A DNA stretch of 64,000 bases from Thermoanaerobaculia bacterium (lineage in GTDB: Bacteria > Acidobacteriota > Thermoanaerobaculia > Multivoradales > Multivoraceae): positions 372,001 through 436,000 of the forward strand of contig JAJEHN010000001.1 in assembly GCA_022823665.1 (NCBI GenBank). The letters run 5' to 3'. The position numbers and the translations under genes are program-made. Position 1 is the stretch's first letter. Each line of letters begins with the position of its first letter. The notes under the pieces were generated by a model that was given only the letters and a program-made list of their open reading frames with translations, was not told the DNA's origin and did not search any database. Shown here one piece after another: positions 36,185 through 45,248 of the stretch.

Positions 36185-38002
36185 CTACGCGCCGGCCGTC
36201 AGGCCGGCACCTTCTTCCGGCGCGGGCGGCTGTTGCTTTTCCAGGCTCTGGAGCAACCAGTAGCGCCGGTACAGCTCGTTCGCCTCGTACAGCTCCTCGT
36301 GGCTGCCGGCGGCCACCAGGCGGCCCTGGTCCAGGACGTGGATGCGCCGGGCCCGGCGCGCGGTGGCCAGACGGTGGGCGATGACGATCGTCGTCCTGCC
36401 CTCGAGTAACTGCTCGATCGCGCGCTGGACCGTCGCCTCCGAGTCCGGATCGAGTGAACTCGTCGCCTCGTCCAGCAGGAGGATCTGCGGGTCGCGCAGG
36501 AACGCGCGCGCGATCGCGATCCGCTGGCGCTGGCCAGCCGAGAGCAGGACGCCGCGCTCGCCGACCTCCGTCTCGAAGCCCTCGTCCAGGCGTTCGATGA
36601 ACGAGGCGGCGCCCGCCGCTTCGGCGGCCGCCCGCACGTCGTCGTCGCCGGCGTCGGGCCTGGCCAGCCGGATGTTCTCGGCCACCGAGCCGGAGAACAG
36701 GAAGATGTCCTGCGGCACCAGCGCCATCCGGCGCCGCAGATCGGCGAGCGCGACATCGCGGAGGGAGAGGCCGTCGAGGAGAATCTCCCCCTGCTGCGCT
36801 TCGTAGAAGCGAAGCAGGAGACCGAAGAGCGTGCTCTTCCCCGAACCGGACGGGCCGACCAGGGCCACCAGCTCGCCCGGAGCGATCTCGAGCGAAACGT
36901 CTCTGAGCGCCGGCTGCTCCGCCCCCTCGTAGCGGAAACCGACCGAACGGACGCTGAGACCACCAGCGGTTTCGGCAAGCCTCGCCGGCGTCGGAGGATC
37001 GACGATCGCGGACCGCTGGTCGAGTAACTCGAACACCCGTGCGCTCGCTCCTCGCAACCGCTTGTAGCCGGCGTAGAGAGCCCCCAACTGGCCCACCGAC
37101 ATTCCGATGGAGAACGTGTAGAGAAGAAACGAGGTGAGCCTTCCCGGCGAGAGCGATCCCTCCAGCATCAGACTCCCGCCGTAGCCCAGCACCAGGGCGA
37201 ACGCGGTGTAGCCGAAGAACGCCATCAGGCCGCTGAAGCCCCCGTAGAGACGGACGTTGTGGAGCTGAACGCCGAGCAGGTCCGCAAGCCGAAGCCCGTA
37301 CCGACCCCTCGCCTGGTCCTCCGCCGAGAAGGCCTGCACGGTGCGTATGCCGGCCAGCGACTCCTCCGCCCAGGCTGACGTCTCGGCCACGGCGTCGCGC
37401 TCCTCCTGCGCCACCCGTTCCAACCTCCTGCCGTAGAAGATGGCGAACAGCACGACGGGCGGCACCACGAGCAGCGCGACCACCGTCAAGCGAGTGTGCA
37501 GGACGAGCAGGATCACCAGGACGCCGATAAAGCGCACCGCGGCCTGGAATCCGGACGGAATCTGCTCAGTCAGTGCGGTCTGGACGACCGTCAGGTCCGA
37601 CGCCATGCGCGACAGGAGCTCGCCTACGCGCCGGCGGTCGTAGAAGTCGACCGACAGGCCGACCAGGTGACTGAAGAGCCGGCCCCTCAGGTCCCGCAGC
37701 AGGCGCGCCCCGGCCGAGCCGAGAAACCAGGTCTGCAGGTAGGTGAGTACGCCGAGAATCGCGAACAGGCCGACCAGCGAAGCGACGATCCGACTGAGTC
37801 TTCCCTCGAGATCCGCCTCGATCGCGGTATCCACCAGATCGCCGGCCTGCATGGGTACCAGCACGAAGACTCCCGTGCCGAGCAGGAGCAGGACCGTGCC
37901 GGCGGCCAGTGGCCGCGCGTACGGTCGCGCCAGTCCGAGCAGCCGGCGGAACGGCACCGGAGCGGCGGACCGCTCCTCCCCGTCGCGCCCTGTCGAATTC
38001 AC
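36185..38002 (-). CDS. ABC transporter, fused permease-ATPase (MsbA/multidrug type)
   Basis: A 605-residue type IV ABC exporter half-transporter. Six membrane helices (about residues 30-310) are followed by the nucleotide-binding domain: Walker A GPSGSGKST, Q-loop ALVPQDIFLF, signature LSAGQRQR (Ala replaces the first Gly of LSGGQ), Walker B ILLLDEATSSLD and switch His in IAHRL. It probably acts as a homodimer exporting lipid or drug. GTG 38002 overlaps the upstream gene's stop as GTGA, so the two are coupled. The final residues overlap a GCCGGCC/GGCCGGC hairpin. Confidence 0.9.
   Translation of the reverse strand: MNSTGRDGEERSAAPVPFRRLLGLARPYARPLAAGTVLLLLGTGVFVLVPMQAGDLVDTAIEADLEGRLSRIVASLVGLFAILGVLTYLQTWFLGSAGARLLRDLRGRLFSHLVGLSVDFYDRRRVGELLSRMASDLTVVQTALTEQIPSGFQAAVRFIGVLVILLVLHTRLTVVALLVVPPVVLFAIFYGRRLERVAQEERDAVAETSAWAEESLAGIRTVQAFSAEDQARGRYGLRLADLLGVQLHNVRLYGGFSGLMAFFGYTAFALVLGYGGSLMLEGSLSPGRLTSFLLYTFSIGMSVGQLGALYAGYKRLRGASARVFELLDQRSAIVDPPTPARLAETAGGLSVRSVGFRYEGAEQPALRDVSLEIAPGELVALVGPSGSGKSTLFGLLLRFYEAQQGEILLDGLSLRDVALADLRRRMALVPQDIFLFSGSVAENIRLARPDAGDDDVRAAAEAAGAASFIERLDEGFETEVGERGVLLSAGQRQRIAIARAFLRDPQILLLDEATSSLDPDSEATVQRAIEQLLEGRTTIVIAHRLATARRARRIHVLDQGRLVAAGSHEELYEANELYRRYWLLQSLEKQQPPAPEEGAGLTAGA
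36191..36208. repeat. 7-bp inverted repeat in the ABC gene 3' end
   Basis: GCCGGCC, gtca, then GGCCGGC is a perfect hairpin within the last codons of the ABC transporter gene. The same arms occur at 19706-19723. It is adjacent to the nested repeat at 36126-36183. Confidence 0.35.
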
Positions 38003-39126
38003 CGGCCGACCGTCAGCGTGATGACCAGCTCCGGCCGCTCGGCGTCCCCGACGATCTCGTCGAAAGCGCTGGCGTCCATCGCCAGGGGAATCTCGAGCGC
38101 CACCGAGCCGTGTTCGATCTGCGCGGGAATGGTGCGGCCGACCCGGCCCGCGACGGCGCCCGAGGCGACCGCGTCATCGGCATCCGGGCGACCGCCCCGG
38201 CGAAGCTCGACGCCGACGTTGACCCGCCGGGCCGCCCGCGTACCGTGGACGGCCAGCTCCACGCCGAGCTCGACCCGGCCGCGGCGAACGCGACGTTCGA
38301 CCTGCACACTCTCGATCGTTACTCCCTCGCACAGGTAAGGAGCGGTGTCCCGCGTGATCCAACCGTAGCCTTCGGGAAGCGACTCGACCTTCCCCAGCGG
38401 AAGGCGAAGCACCATGGGCGACGCCATGGCAATGCGTTCGATCGCCGCCGCGTCGTCGGCCCGGGCCGACTCGGCCGTCACTTCACCGGCCGCCGGCACC
38501 GGAGCAGGGGCCGGGTCGTCCGGGACGGGTTCAACGGCTGACGGTTTCTCTTCGACCGGTGCGGGCGGCCTGGCGGCCGTTTCGACCGGCGCCGGCGGAT
38601 CGGCAACGGGCCGACCCACCGGCTCGTAGGTCCCCTCGAAAACGAGAGTGGACGGACGGTCGCCACGTCCCGCACGCCGCGAGTAGCCCGAGACCGCAGC
38701 GATCCGGCCAGCGGCGTCTCGCGTCAGCCGCTCCCGCCAGATCGAGCGCCGTCCGTCAACGGAGATGAACTCGCCCGTGAGGACCAGCTCACCATTCTCC
38801 GGCTTGCCTTCCGACCGCACCAGCGCGCCACCGTTCGAGACGCTGAAACGGCGCCATACGCCCGCGGCAACGTCGAACGCGCTGTAGGTGCGCCCTGATC
38901 GCCCATCGGCGAACGTCCAGGTTTCCGCGATCAGGCAGCCGTCCGCCAGCTTCTCCACGCTGCTGCTGCCAACGACGTCACCACCGGACACCAGCCGCCA
39001 TTCGCCGACCAGGAAGTCGAGCGCCTGGTACGTCTCGTCCGTCTCGCAGACGCCGGAAGGCTGCGCCGCCAGCGGCCAGGCCGCCAGGACGCCCATACCG
39101 AACAGGATCGAAACCGCCATTCGCAT
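37999..39126 (-). CDS. exported protein of unknown function, DUF1579-like N-terminus
   Basis: A 375-residue secreted protein with a signal peptide (about residues 1-21, ending LAAQ). Residues about 32-165 have the F-L-V-G-E-W pattern (YQALDFLVGEWRLVSGG) and a beta-barrel-like rhythm resembling DUF1579 or lipocalin-like domains. A Pro/Ala/Glu-rich linker of about 60 residues (PAPVEEKPSAVEP type) leads to a C-terminal domain of about 130 residues (WITRDTAPYLCEGVTIESV onward) that I do not recognise. It is upstream of, and overlaps, the ABC exporter gene. Confidence 0.65.
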   Translation of the reverse strand: MRMAVSILFGMGVLAAWPLAAQPSGVCETDETYQALDFLVGEWRLVSGGDVVGSSSVEKLADGCLIAETWTFADGRSGRTYSAFDVAAGVWRRFSVSNGGALVRSEGKPENGELVLTGEFISVDGRRSIWRERLTRDAAGRIAAVSGYSRRAGRGDRPSTLVFEGTYEPVGRPVADPPAPVETAARPPAPVEEKPSAVEPVPDDPAPAPVPAAGEVTAESARADDAAAIERIAMASPMVLRLPLGKVESLPEGYGWITRDTAPYLCEGVTIESVQVERRVRRGRVELGVELAVHGTRAARRVNVGVELRRGGRPDADDAVASGAVAGRVGRTIPAQIEHGSVALEIPLAMDASAFDEIVGDAERPELVITLTVGR

Positions 39127-39138
39127 CGTGTGGCTCCC

Positions 39139-40434
39139 TCAGGTGCCCAGAAGGGCGATCTTGATGATGAACACCACGGCGAGAACCGCCACCGCCGGGC
39201 GCAGTTGACCGAATCGACCGGCCAGCAGCTTGATCGCCGTGTAGGTGATGAAGCCGGCCGCGATGCCGTGAGCGATCGAGAAGCTGAACGGGATCGTCAC
39301 GGCGAGCACGACCGCCGGTACGTACTCGGTCGCGTCGCTCCAGTCGATCTCGATCATGTTGCGGATCATGACGCTGGCGACGAAGAGGAGGGCCGCCGCG
39401 GTCGCGAACGGCGGGATCGTCGCCGCCAGCGGCGACAGGAAGAGGGTCAGCAGGAACAGGACCGCGACCGTGACGGAGGTCAGCCCGGTGCGCCCTCCCG
39501 CCTTCACGCCGGCAGCGCTCTCGATGTAGCTGGTGACCGAGGAAGTCCCCAGAACCGACCCGAGCACGGAGGCGCCGGAGTCGACGATGACGGCCTGCCT
39601 CAACCGCGGCAGGTTGCCATCTCCGTCGAGCAGGTTCCCCTGCTTCGAAACCGCGATCAGAGTCCCCGAGGTGTCGAACAGGTCCGTGAACAGGAAGGCG
39701 AAGATGATCCCGATGAACGCCGCGTCGAGGGCGGCGACGATGTCCAACTTCCCGAACGTCGGGGCCAGCGATGGTACGGCCGATACCGCTCCCTGCCAGC
39801 TCGCCTCACCGACGAGGATACCGATCAGGGTCACGACGAGGATGCCGATCAGTACGGCGCCCGCCTTCTTCAGGGCATCGAGCGCCGCGATCAACACGAG
39901 CCCGACGATCGCCAGGACGACGCTCCAGGACGTCACGTCGCCCAGTCCGACCAGGGTCGCCTCGTTGGTGACGACCATTCCGGCGTTCCGCATCGCGATG
40001 ACGGCGAGGAAGAAGCCGATGCCCGCTGCCGTCGCCATCTTGAGCGAACGCGGAAAGGCGTCGACGATCCATGCCCGGATCGGGAACACGGAGATGAGAA
40101 CGAAGCAGACGCCGGAGATGAACAGCGCTCCCAGCGCCACCTGCCAGGGGTGCCCCATCCCCAGCACGACGCCGTACGTGAAGTAGGCGTTGATCCCCAT
40201 CCCCGGAGCGAGCGCGATCGGATAGTTCGCGTACAGCCCCATCGCGGCGCAGGCGATCGCCGCGGCGAGACAGGTGGCGGCGAAGACCGCCCCGCGGTCC
40301 ATCCCCGCCTCGCTCAGGACCTGCGGGTTGACGACCGCGATGTAGGCCATCGTCAGCCAGGTCGTGACGCCGGCGGCGACCTCTCTCCTGGCCGTCGTCC
40401 CGTGCCGGTCGAGATCGAAGAGGCGGTTCAGCAC
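39139..40434 (-). CDS. AzgA-type purine (adenine/guanine/hypoxanthine) permease
   Basis: A 431-residue NCS2-family, AzgA/GhxP-branch nucleobase permease with about 12-14 helices. The opening LFDLDRHGTTARREVAAGVTTWLTMAYI is the family hallmark, followed by NPQVLSEAGMD, MGLYANYPIALAPGMGINAYF and TSSVTSYIESAAGVKAGGRTGLTS. It would import adenine, guanine or hypoxanthine with protons. The start is GTG at 40434. It ends 13 bases before the DUF1579-like gene's start, in the same direction. Confidence 0.93.
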   Translation of the reverse strand: MLNRLFDLDRHGTTARREVAAGVTTWLTMAYIAVVNPQVLSEAGMDRGAVFAATCLAAAIACAAMGLYANYPIALAPGMGINAYFTYGVVLGMGHPWQVALGALFISGVCFVLISVFPIRAWIVDAFPRSLKMATAAGIGFFLAVIAMRNAGMVVTNEATLVGLGDVTSWSVVLAIVGLVLIAALDALKKAGAVLIGILVVTLIGILVGEASWQGAVSAVPSLAPTFGKLDIVAALDAAFIGIIFAFLFTDLFDTSGTLIAVSKQGNLLDGDGNLPRLRQAVIVDSGASVLGSVLGTSSVTSYIESAAGVKAGGRTGLTSVTVAVLFLLTLFLSPLAATIPPFATAAALLFVASVMIRNMIEIDWSDATEYVPAVVLAVTIPFSFSIAHGIAAGFITYTAIKLLAGRFGQLRPAVAVLAVVFIIKIALLGT

Positions 40435-40492
40435 GGGAACCTCCCGGCCGATAGCGCTCCCGAAAAGTGGTCCGCCCCCCGCAAGCCGCCGG

Positions 40493-43400
40493 TCAGCCTT
40501 CCGCCGGCCTCACGACGAAGAGCAGATCGCCCTGGTTCACGACCTGGCCGTTCGCCGCGTTGACTCGCATCACCTCGTAGCGGGAATGGCCGTCGAACAG
40601 CTCGGCGCCGGCGTCGAGGGAGGCGAGCGACACCGGCCTGAACAGTTTCATCGCCTCGATCAGGCACAAGGTCTTCTCCCGGCTCACGACGTCTCCCACG
40701 CGCACGAAGGGAGGATCGTTCGGCGAGGAGGCGGCATAGAAGAGACCGCCGGACGGCGCCTTGACCTTGAGTTCGTCGCTGCCCTCGATCTCGATGTCGG
40801 CCCGGTCGGCGTTTCGGCCGACGCCCGCGAAGCGTTCGACCTCGTCCACCAGCTCGTCGCCGGAGGTACGGTCGAGGAAGTCGGTGAGAAAGCGCGTGTC
40901 GTAGTCGCCCGACCGGAACTGCTCGTCGGCCAGGACGCGGCGAAGCAACGGCAGGTTCGTGCACACGCCCTCGATGGCGACCTCCTCCAGGTAGGAGATG
41001 AGACGATCGATCGTGTCGGCACGATCCCTGCCGTGGCACACGACCTGCGCGACCAGGCTGTCGTAGTAGGGCGACACGACGGCGCCCGTGTCGATCGTCG
41101 CCAGCACGTCGATGTCCGCGCGCTGCGGGAAGTCGCAGCGGGTCACCGTCCCGGGCGAAGGCAGGAGATCGATCCCGTCCGCCGAGAGGGAGGCGCGCTC
41201 CGCGTTGATCCGGACCTCCATCGCGTAGCCGTCCTCAGCGAAGGGCGCCTCGGCGATCCTCGCCCCGCCGGCGATCTCGAACTGGGCCTTGACGATGTCA
41301 GTGCCGGTGACCGCCTCGGTCACCGGGTGCTCGACCTGAAGCCGCGTGTTCATCTCCATGAAGTAGAGCTTCTGGTCCTCGAGGTCGAAGATGAACTCCA
41401 CGGTGCCCGCGCCGACATAGCCGATCTCCGCGGCGATCGCGGCCGCGTAGCGGAAGCTCTCGTCGCGCAGCGCCTCCGGCAGCGCCGTCGACCCCGATTC
41501 CTCGATCAGCTTCTGATTGTTGCGCTGGACGCTGCAGTCGCGCAGGCCGAGCACGCGCACCGTGCCGTGCTGGTCGCAGAGAACCTGCACCTCGACGTGG
41601 CGCAGCGACACGACGCACTTCTCGAGATAGCAGTCCGCGTTGCCGAAGGCGCTCTCCGCCTCGACGCGAATCTGCGCGAACGCTTCCCGGAAGTCCTCCG
41701 CCCGGTCCACCCGCCGAATGCCCTTGCCGCCACCGCCATGAACCGCCTTGAGCATGACCGGGAAGCCGATCGACTCGGCGACGGCGAGCGCCGTGTCCGC
41801 GTCCGTCAGGATGCCCTCGCTGCCGGGCACCACGGGCACGCCCACCTGCACCGCGGTCTGGATCGCATTGGACTTGTTGCCCATCCGCCGCATCGCATCG
41901 CCGGTCGGACCGATGAAGTTCAGCCCGTGACCCCGGCAAAGGTCGGCGAAGGAAGCGCTCTCGGACAGGAATCCGATCCCGGGATGAAGCGCGTCGGCCC
42001 CTTCCCGCTCGGCGATCCGGATCACCGAATGGGCATTCAGGTAGCTCTCGTCGGGAGTACTGCCGCCGATGCAGACCAGCGTGTCGCGCTCGCGCAGCAT
42101 CGTCGCCGCCGGCGAGTCGACGTCCGGGTCGGACTGCACCAGGATCACTTCGATGCCGGCCCGCTGCGCGACCCGAACGAGCTTTACGGCGGTACAGCCG
42201 CGCGCGTGGATCAGAGCCCGCTGTACCTGGCGCGGAGCAACCGAAGGCACGGGCTCGTTCACCTCCGCCTCCTCCCGCCTCCGGCGGCGGGAAGTCAGGA
42301 ACTCGACGCGTCGCTCCTCCTGGAGCAGCCGCTGGAGAACGGCATCGACCGTGTCCTCGGGAACCGGGATCTGCGAATCGACCTGACGCAACTGCTCATC
42401 GAGCTCCTCGCCGAAGGGGTGCTCGACGAGCCCGTGCATCGAACCCTCGACCTCGCTCAGGTAGTTCGAGAGCGTCGAAGCCATCGGCAGATGCGAAGGC
42501 ACGACGATCTGCCCGGCGAAAGGCATGTTCGTGCCCGAGAAGTAGTAGGTCTGGACGAGGGGATGGGTAACCAGACTGGCCTGGGCGCCGCCCGTGCAGT
42601 CTCCGTAGCCGAAGCAGATCACCGGCAGGCCGTTCTCGCGGACGAAGCGCGTGATCCGGTCGTTGACGATCGACATCGAGAACAGAGCGCCGGCGCCTTC
42701 CTTGGTCAGCATGCCGCCCGAGGAGATGAAGCAGACGACCGGAAGGCGTTCCTCCGCACAACGAAGCAGGAGCTTGCAGAACTTCTCGGCGCTCGCCATG
42801 TCGAACGAACCGGCCTGGAACGCGAGGTTGGAGACCAGGACTCCGACCCGGTTCGCCGCGGCGCCGTCCTCGCCATCGGTCAGGGCGCCGGTACGGATTC
42901 GGGCCAGAGCCGCCACCGTCCCGCATGGCGTGACGCCCTGCTCGAGCGCCCGCTCGATCGAAACCCGCAATCCCGGGAAGCTCACCGGGTCGGCCGTCAT
43001 CCGGTCCGCTTCGATCTCCTGCACGTCGTAGAAGAAGCGATCGAGGACCGCCTGAGGCCGGCGCGGCGTGCTCCTCTTCTGCTCGGACAGGACATCCTCG
43101 AGCAAGAGGTCGCGGTAGGCGGCGTCGAGACGGTTCCAGAAGTCCTTGATTCCGATGTTGCGGGGCGAGATGCGACCGTCGTAACCGCGGATCCCCTGTT
43201 CGTCTTCGTAGAAGTTCGGCAGCAGGCGTTCGAACAGGAACGTCACCAGGCCGAAGAGCGGCTCCGAGATCCGCGGCATCTGGAGCCGTTTCCACTCGGC
43301 CACCGCCTTGAGCAGCCGGCCGCGCCGCGGGTGCCGCGAGAAGTGGCGCAACCAGGAACGGAACTGCCTGCGCAGGCGGGTCTCGGCTTCCTCCGCCGCG

Positions 43401-45151
43401 TCGCCCTCGAGCCCCGCCGTCAGCTCCCCCATCGCCGCGTTCAGCGAATGGCGCAGGAGGAGGTGAACCGATTCGCGCGCGATCACGTTCTCCTCGCGCG
43501 CCTCGCTGGCGATCTCGCGCAGGTGCAGGAAGATGTGGTCGTAGAGCCGGTCGAAACAGATGAAGTTCTCGCACTCGCGGCGGAACAGCCGCAGGAGCTG
43601 CGGCTGGAGGATCACGTCGAGCACCGTGAGGTCGGCGGCCTGCGAAACCTCGCCCGGTTCGGCAGCCGGCCTCCCTCCTTCGAGCCCTTCCTCCTCGACC
43701 GTCCGCATGACGGCGAGCAGGCGCCCGAAGTTGTCTTCCGCCCCGTCCTTCCACTGGTTGTACAGATGGAAGCCGTACTCCAGCAGCAGTTCGGCCCGGG
43801 CGCGGTTGAAGTGGTACTCGCGGCTGCCGAGCAGGAAGGATGCGAGCCGGCCCCGGCCTTCGTGCAGCGAGTCGCGAGCGGCAGAGTACCGTTTGTAGGT
43901 CCGGCTCAGAACGTCGTCGTAGCGAACCGCCAGGGGATTGTCGAGCCAACGCTCGAACGAGGCGCGGCGCTGCCGCTCCCGGCGCGCCCTGGCCGCTCCG
44001 GCCGGCACCTCGGCCGCGGCCAGGCGGCCGTAGCCCGACACGGTCGCCGAACTCAGCCGGCGCCGCAGTCCCAGATAGCGCAGGTAACGGAACGCGAGAC
44101 CGAAGACGTTCGCCTGCTCCGCCGGGCTGTGCAGGCGCGACAGGTGGGCGACCTCCTCGAGCACGGAGAGATTGCGGGAGGGGTCGACGTAGCGCCGCGT
44201 GTTGCGGCGGTAGTGCTCGAACACAGCCGGTTCGTCGCGCACGAACCGCTTCGCGCGCTGCTCCACCAGGGCGATCGAAGTGGCTATCGCGTCCTCGAAA
44301 CAGGCCAGCCGGTCGCCGCCCTCGCCGGGAACGAAGTCGATCACGCCGTCGAGATAGCCCTGCTCGTAGAGCTCGTAGGCCGAGACGCCGACCGCCTTCG
44401 CGCACTCTTCCCAGGACAGGTCGTAGCGGCGGACGATGTTCGCCAGTCCACGCGGCTGGATCGTGTTGAACACGCCGTCCCGGACCGACAGCAGGACATT
44501 CGTCGTGGCCAGCGGGATCGCTCCACCCGAGTAGCCGTTGCCGAGCACGATCCCCACCGTCGGCACGTGGAGCTGCGCCATCTCGGCAATCAGCCGCGAG
44601 ATCGAGTGGGCCTGGTTGCCGCGGTTCGCCTCCTCGCCCGCGTCCGCCCCGGGCGTGTCCATCAGGGCAACCACGGGCAGAGCCCGGCGGGCGAAGGAGC
44701 GGATTACCCCGACAGCGAGCTCGTGGTGCTCCGGCATCCACACGCCGTTCTGCACCGAGCGTTCCTGCGCCAGCACGCCGAAACGCCGCCGGTGGCCCTC
44801 GATCCCGGTCTCGAACACGGCGGCGTAGAGCGGACCGTGATTGCGCTCCTCAACCAGCTCCCAGGTCGTCGCGGCCAGCACCGCGCCGGTGCCGACGCGA
44901 CCCGGATCCTCGGCCGGGGCCACCGTGCGGCGAATGTACTCGTCTACCTGCAGCCTGGCGAGCCGCTTGAGCGTCTGGCGGATGCGCCGCTCGGAGATCA
45001 ATCCCGAAATGCGCCCGGCGCCTCCACCGACCCGCCTGTCGTCCGTCTCGGGAAACAGGGAGAACTCGCGAGCCCGTTGCTCCGCCTCGCGAAACAGCGG
45101 GTCGACATCGCCCCGTGAAGGCTCCGGCTGGCTCTGGAGCAGAATCGTCAT
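40493..45151 (-). CDS. single-chain acyl-CoA carboxylase: CT-alpha, helical insert, CT-beta, BC, BCCP
   Basis: A 1552-residue polypeptide carrying all acetyl/acyl-CoA carboxylase activities. Residues about 120-300 resemble AccA (MDTPGADAGEEANRGNQAHSISRLI, GNGYSGGA). About 300-740 is a long, largely helical region without a recognised fold. About 765-945 resembles AccD (VLVSNLAFQAGSFDMASAEKF, SSGGMLTKEGAGALFSM, no zinc finger). About 975-1430 is biotin carboxylase (GFLSES, HGGGGKGIR, EMNTRLQVEHPVTE, INAE). About 1460-1552 is the biotin carrier with AMK, K1502 being the biotinylated Lys. The order CT-BC-BCCP differs from the BC-BCCP-CT order of eukaryotic ACC. The likely product is malonyl-CoA or a longer carboxyacyl-CoA; substrate not determined. 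Confidence 0.88.
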   Translation of the reverse strand: MTILLQSQPEPSRGDVDPLFREAEQRAREFSLFPETDDRRVGGGAGRISGLISERRIRQTLKRLARLQVDEYIRRTVAPAEDPGRVGTGAVLAATTWELVEERNHGPLYAAVFETGIEGHRRRFGVLAQERSVQNGVWMPEHHELAVGVIRSFARRALPVVALMDTPGADAGEEANRGNQAHSISRLIAEMAQLHVPTVGIVLGNGYSGGAIPLATTNVLLSVRDGVFNTIQPRGLANIVRRYDLSWEECAKAVGVSAYELYEQGYLDGVIDFVPGEGGDRLACFEDAIATSIALVEQRAKRFVRDEPAVFEHYRRNTRRYVDPSRNLSVLEEVAHLSRLHSPAEQANVFGLAFRYLRYLGLRRRLSSATVSGYGRLAAAEVPAGAARARRERQRRASFERWLDNPLAVRYDDVLSRTYKRYSAARDSLHEGRGRLASFLLGSREYHFNRARAELLLEYGFHLYNQWKDGAEDNFGRLLAVMRTVEEEGLEGGRPAAEPGEVSQAADLTVLDVILQPQLLRLFRRECENFICFDRLYDHIFLHLREIASEAREENVIARESVHLLLRHSLNAAMGELTAGLEGDAAEEAETRLRRQFRSWLRHFSRHPRRGRLLKAVAEWKRLQMPRISEPLFGLVTFLFERLLPNFYEDEQGIRGYDGRISPRNIGIKDFWNRLDAAYRDLLLEDVLSEQKRSTPRRPQAVLDRFFYDVQEIEADRMTADPVSFPGLRVSIERALEQGVTPCGTVAALARIRTGALTDGEDGAAANRVGVLVSNLAFQAGSFDMASAEKFCKLLLRCAEERLPVVCFISSGGMLTKEGAGALFSMSIVNDRITRFVRENGLPVICFGYGDCTGGAQASLVTHPLVQTYYFSGTNMPFAGQIVVPSHLPMASTLSNYLSEVEGSMHGLVEHPFGEELDEQLRQVDSQIPVPEDTVDAVLQRLLQEERRVEFLTSRRRRREEAEVNEPVPSVAPRQVQRALIHARGCTAVKLVRVAQRAGIEVILVQSDPDVDSPAATMLRERDTLVCIGGSTPDESYLNAHSVIRIAEREGADALHPGIGFLSESASFADLCRGHGLNFIGPTGDAMRRMGNKSNAIQTAVQVGVPVVPGSEGILTDADTALAVAESIGFPVMLKAVHGGGGKGIRRVDRAEDFREAFAQIRVEAESAFGNADCYLEKCVVSLRHVEVQVLCDQHGTVRVLGLRDCSVQRNNQKLIEESGSTALPEALRDESFRYAAAIAAEIGYVGAGTVEFIFDLEDQKLYFMEMNTRLQVEHPVTEAVTGTDIVKAQFEIAGGARIAEAPFAEDGYAMEVRINAERASLSADGIDLLPSPGTVTRCDFPQRADIDVLATIDTGAVVSPYYDSLVAQVVCHGRDRADTIDRLISYLEEVAIEGVCTNLPLLRRVLADEQFRSGDYDTRFLTDFLDRTSGDELVDEVERFAGVGRNADRADIEIEGSDELKVKAPSGGLFYAASSPNDPPFVRVGDVVSREKTLCLIEAMKLFRPVSLASLDAGAELFDGHSRYEVMRVNAANGQVVNQGDLLFVVRPAEG

Positions 45152-45248
45152 ACAAACGGCATACTCTACCCCGCCTGTGGACGGTAAAGGACCGGCAACG
45201 TGTAACTTGGCCGGTTCCGGCCCTATTCCAGCGCGCCCGGAAGGAGGC

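Noticed and set aside
40364..45118. Open frame of 1584 codons on the plus strand opposite the carboxylase
   Set aside because: Low-complexity, Arg/His/Glu-rich translation with no domains; the minus-strand carboxylase is supported by clear domains across the same region.
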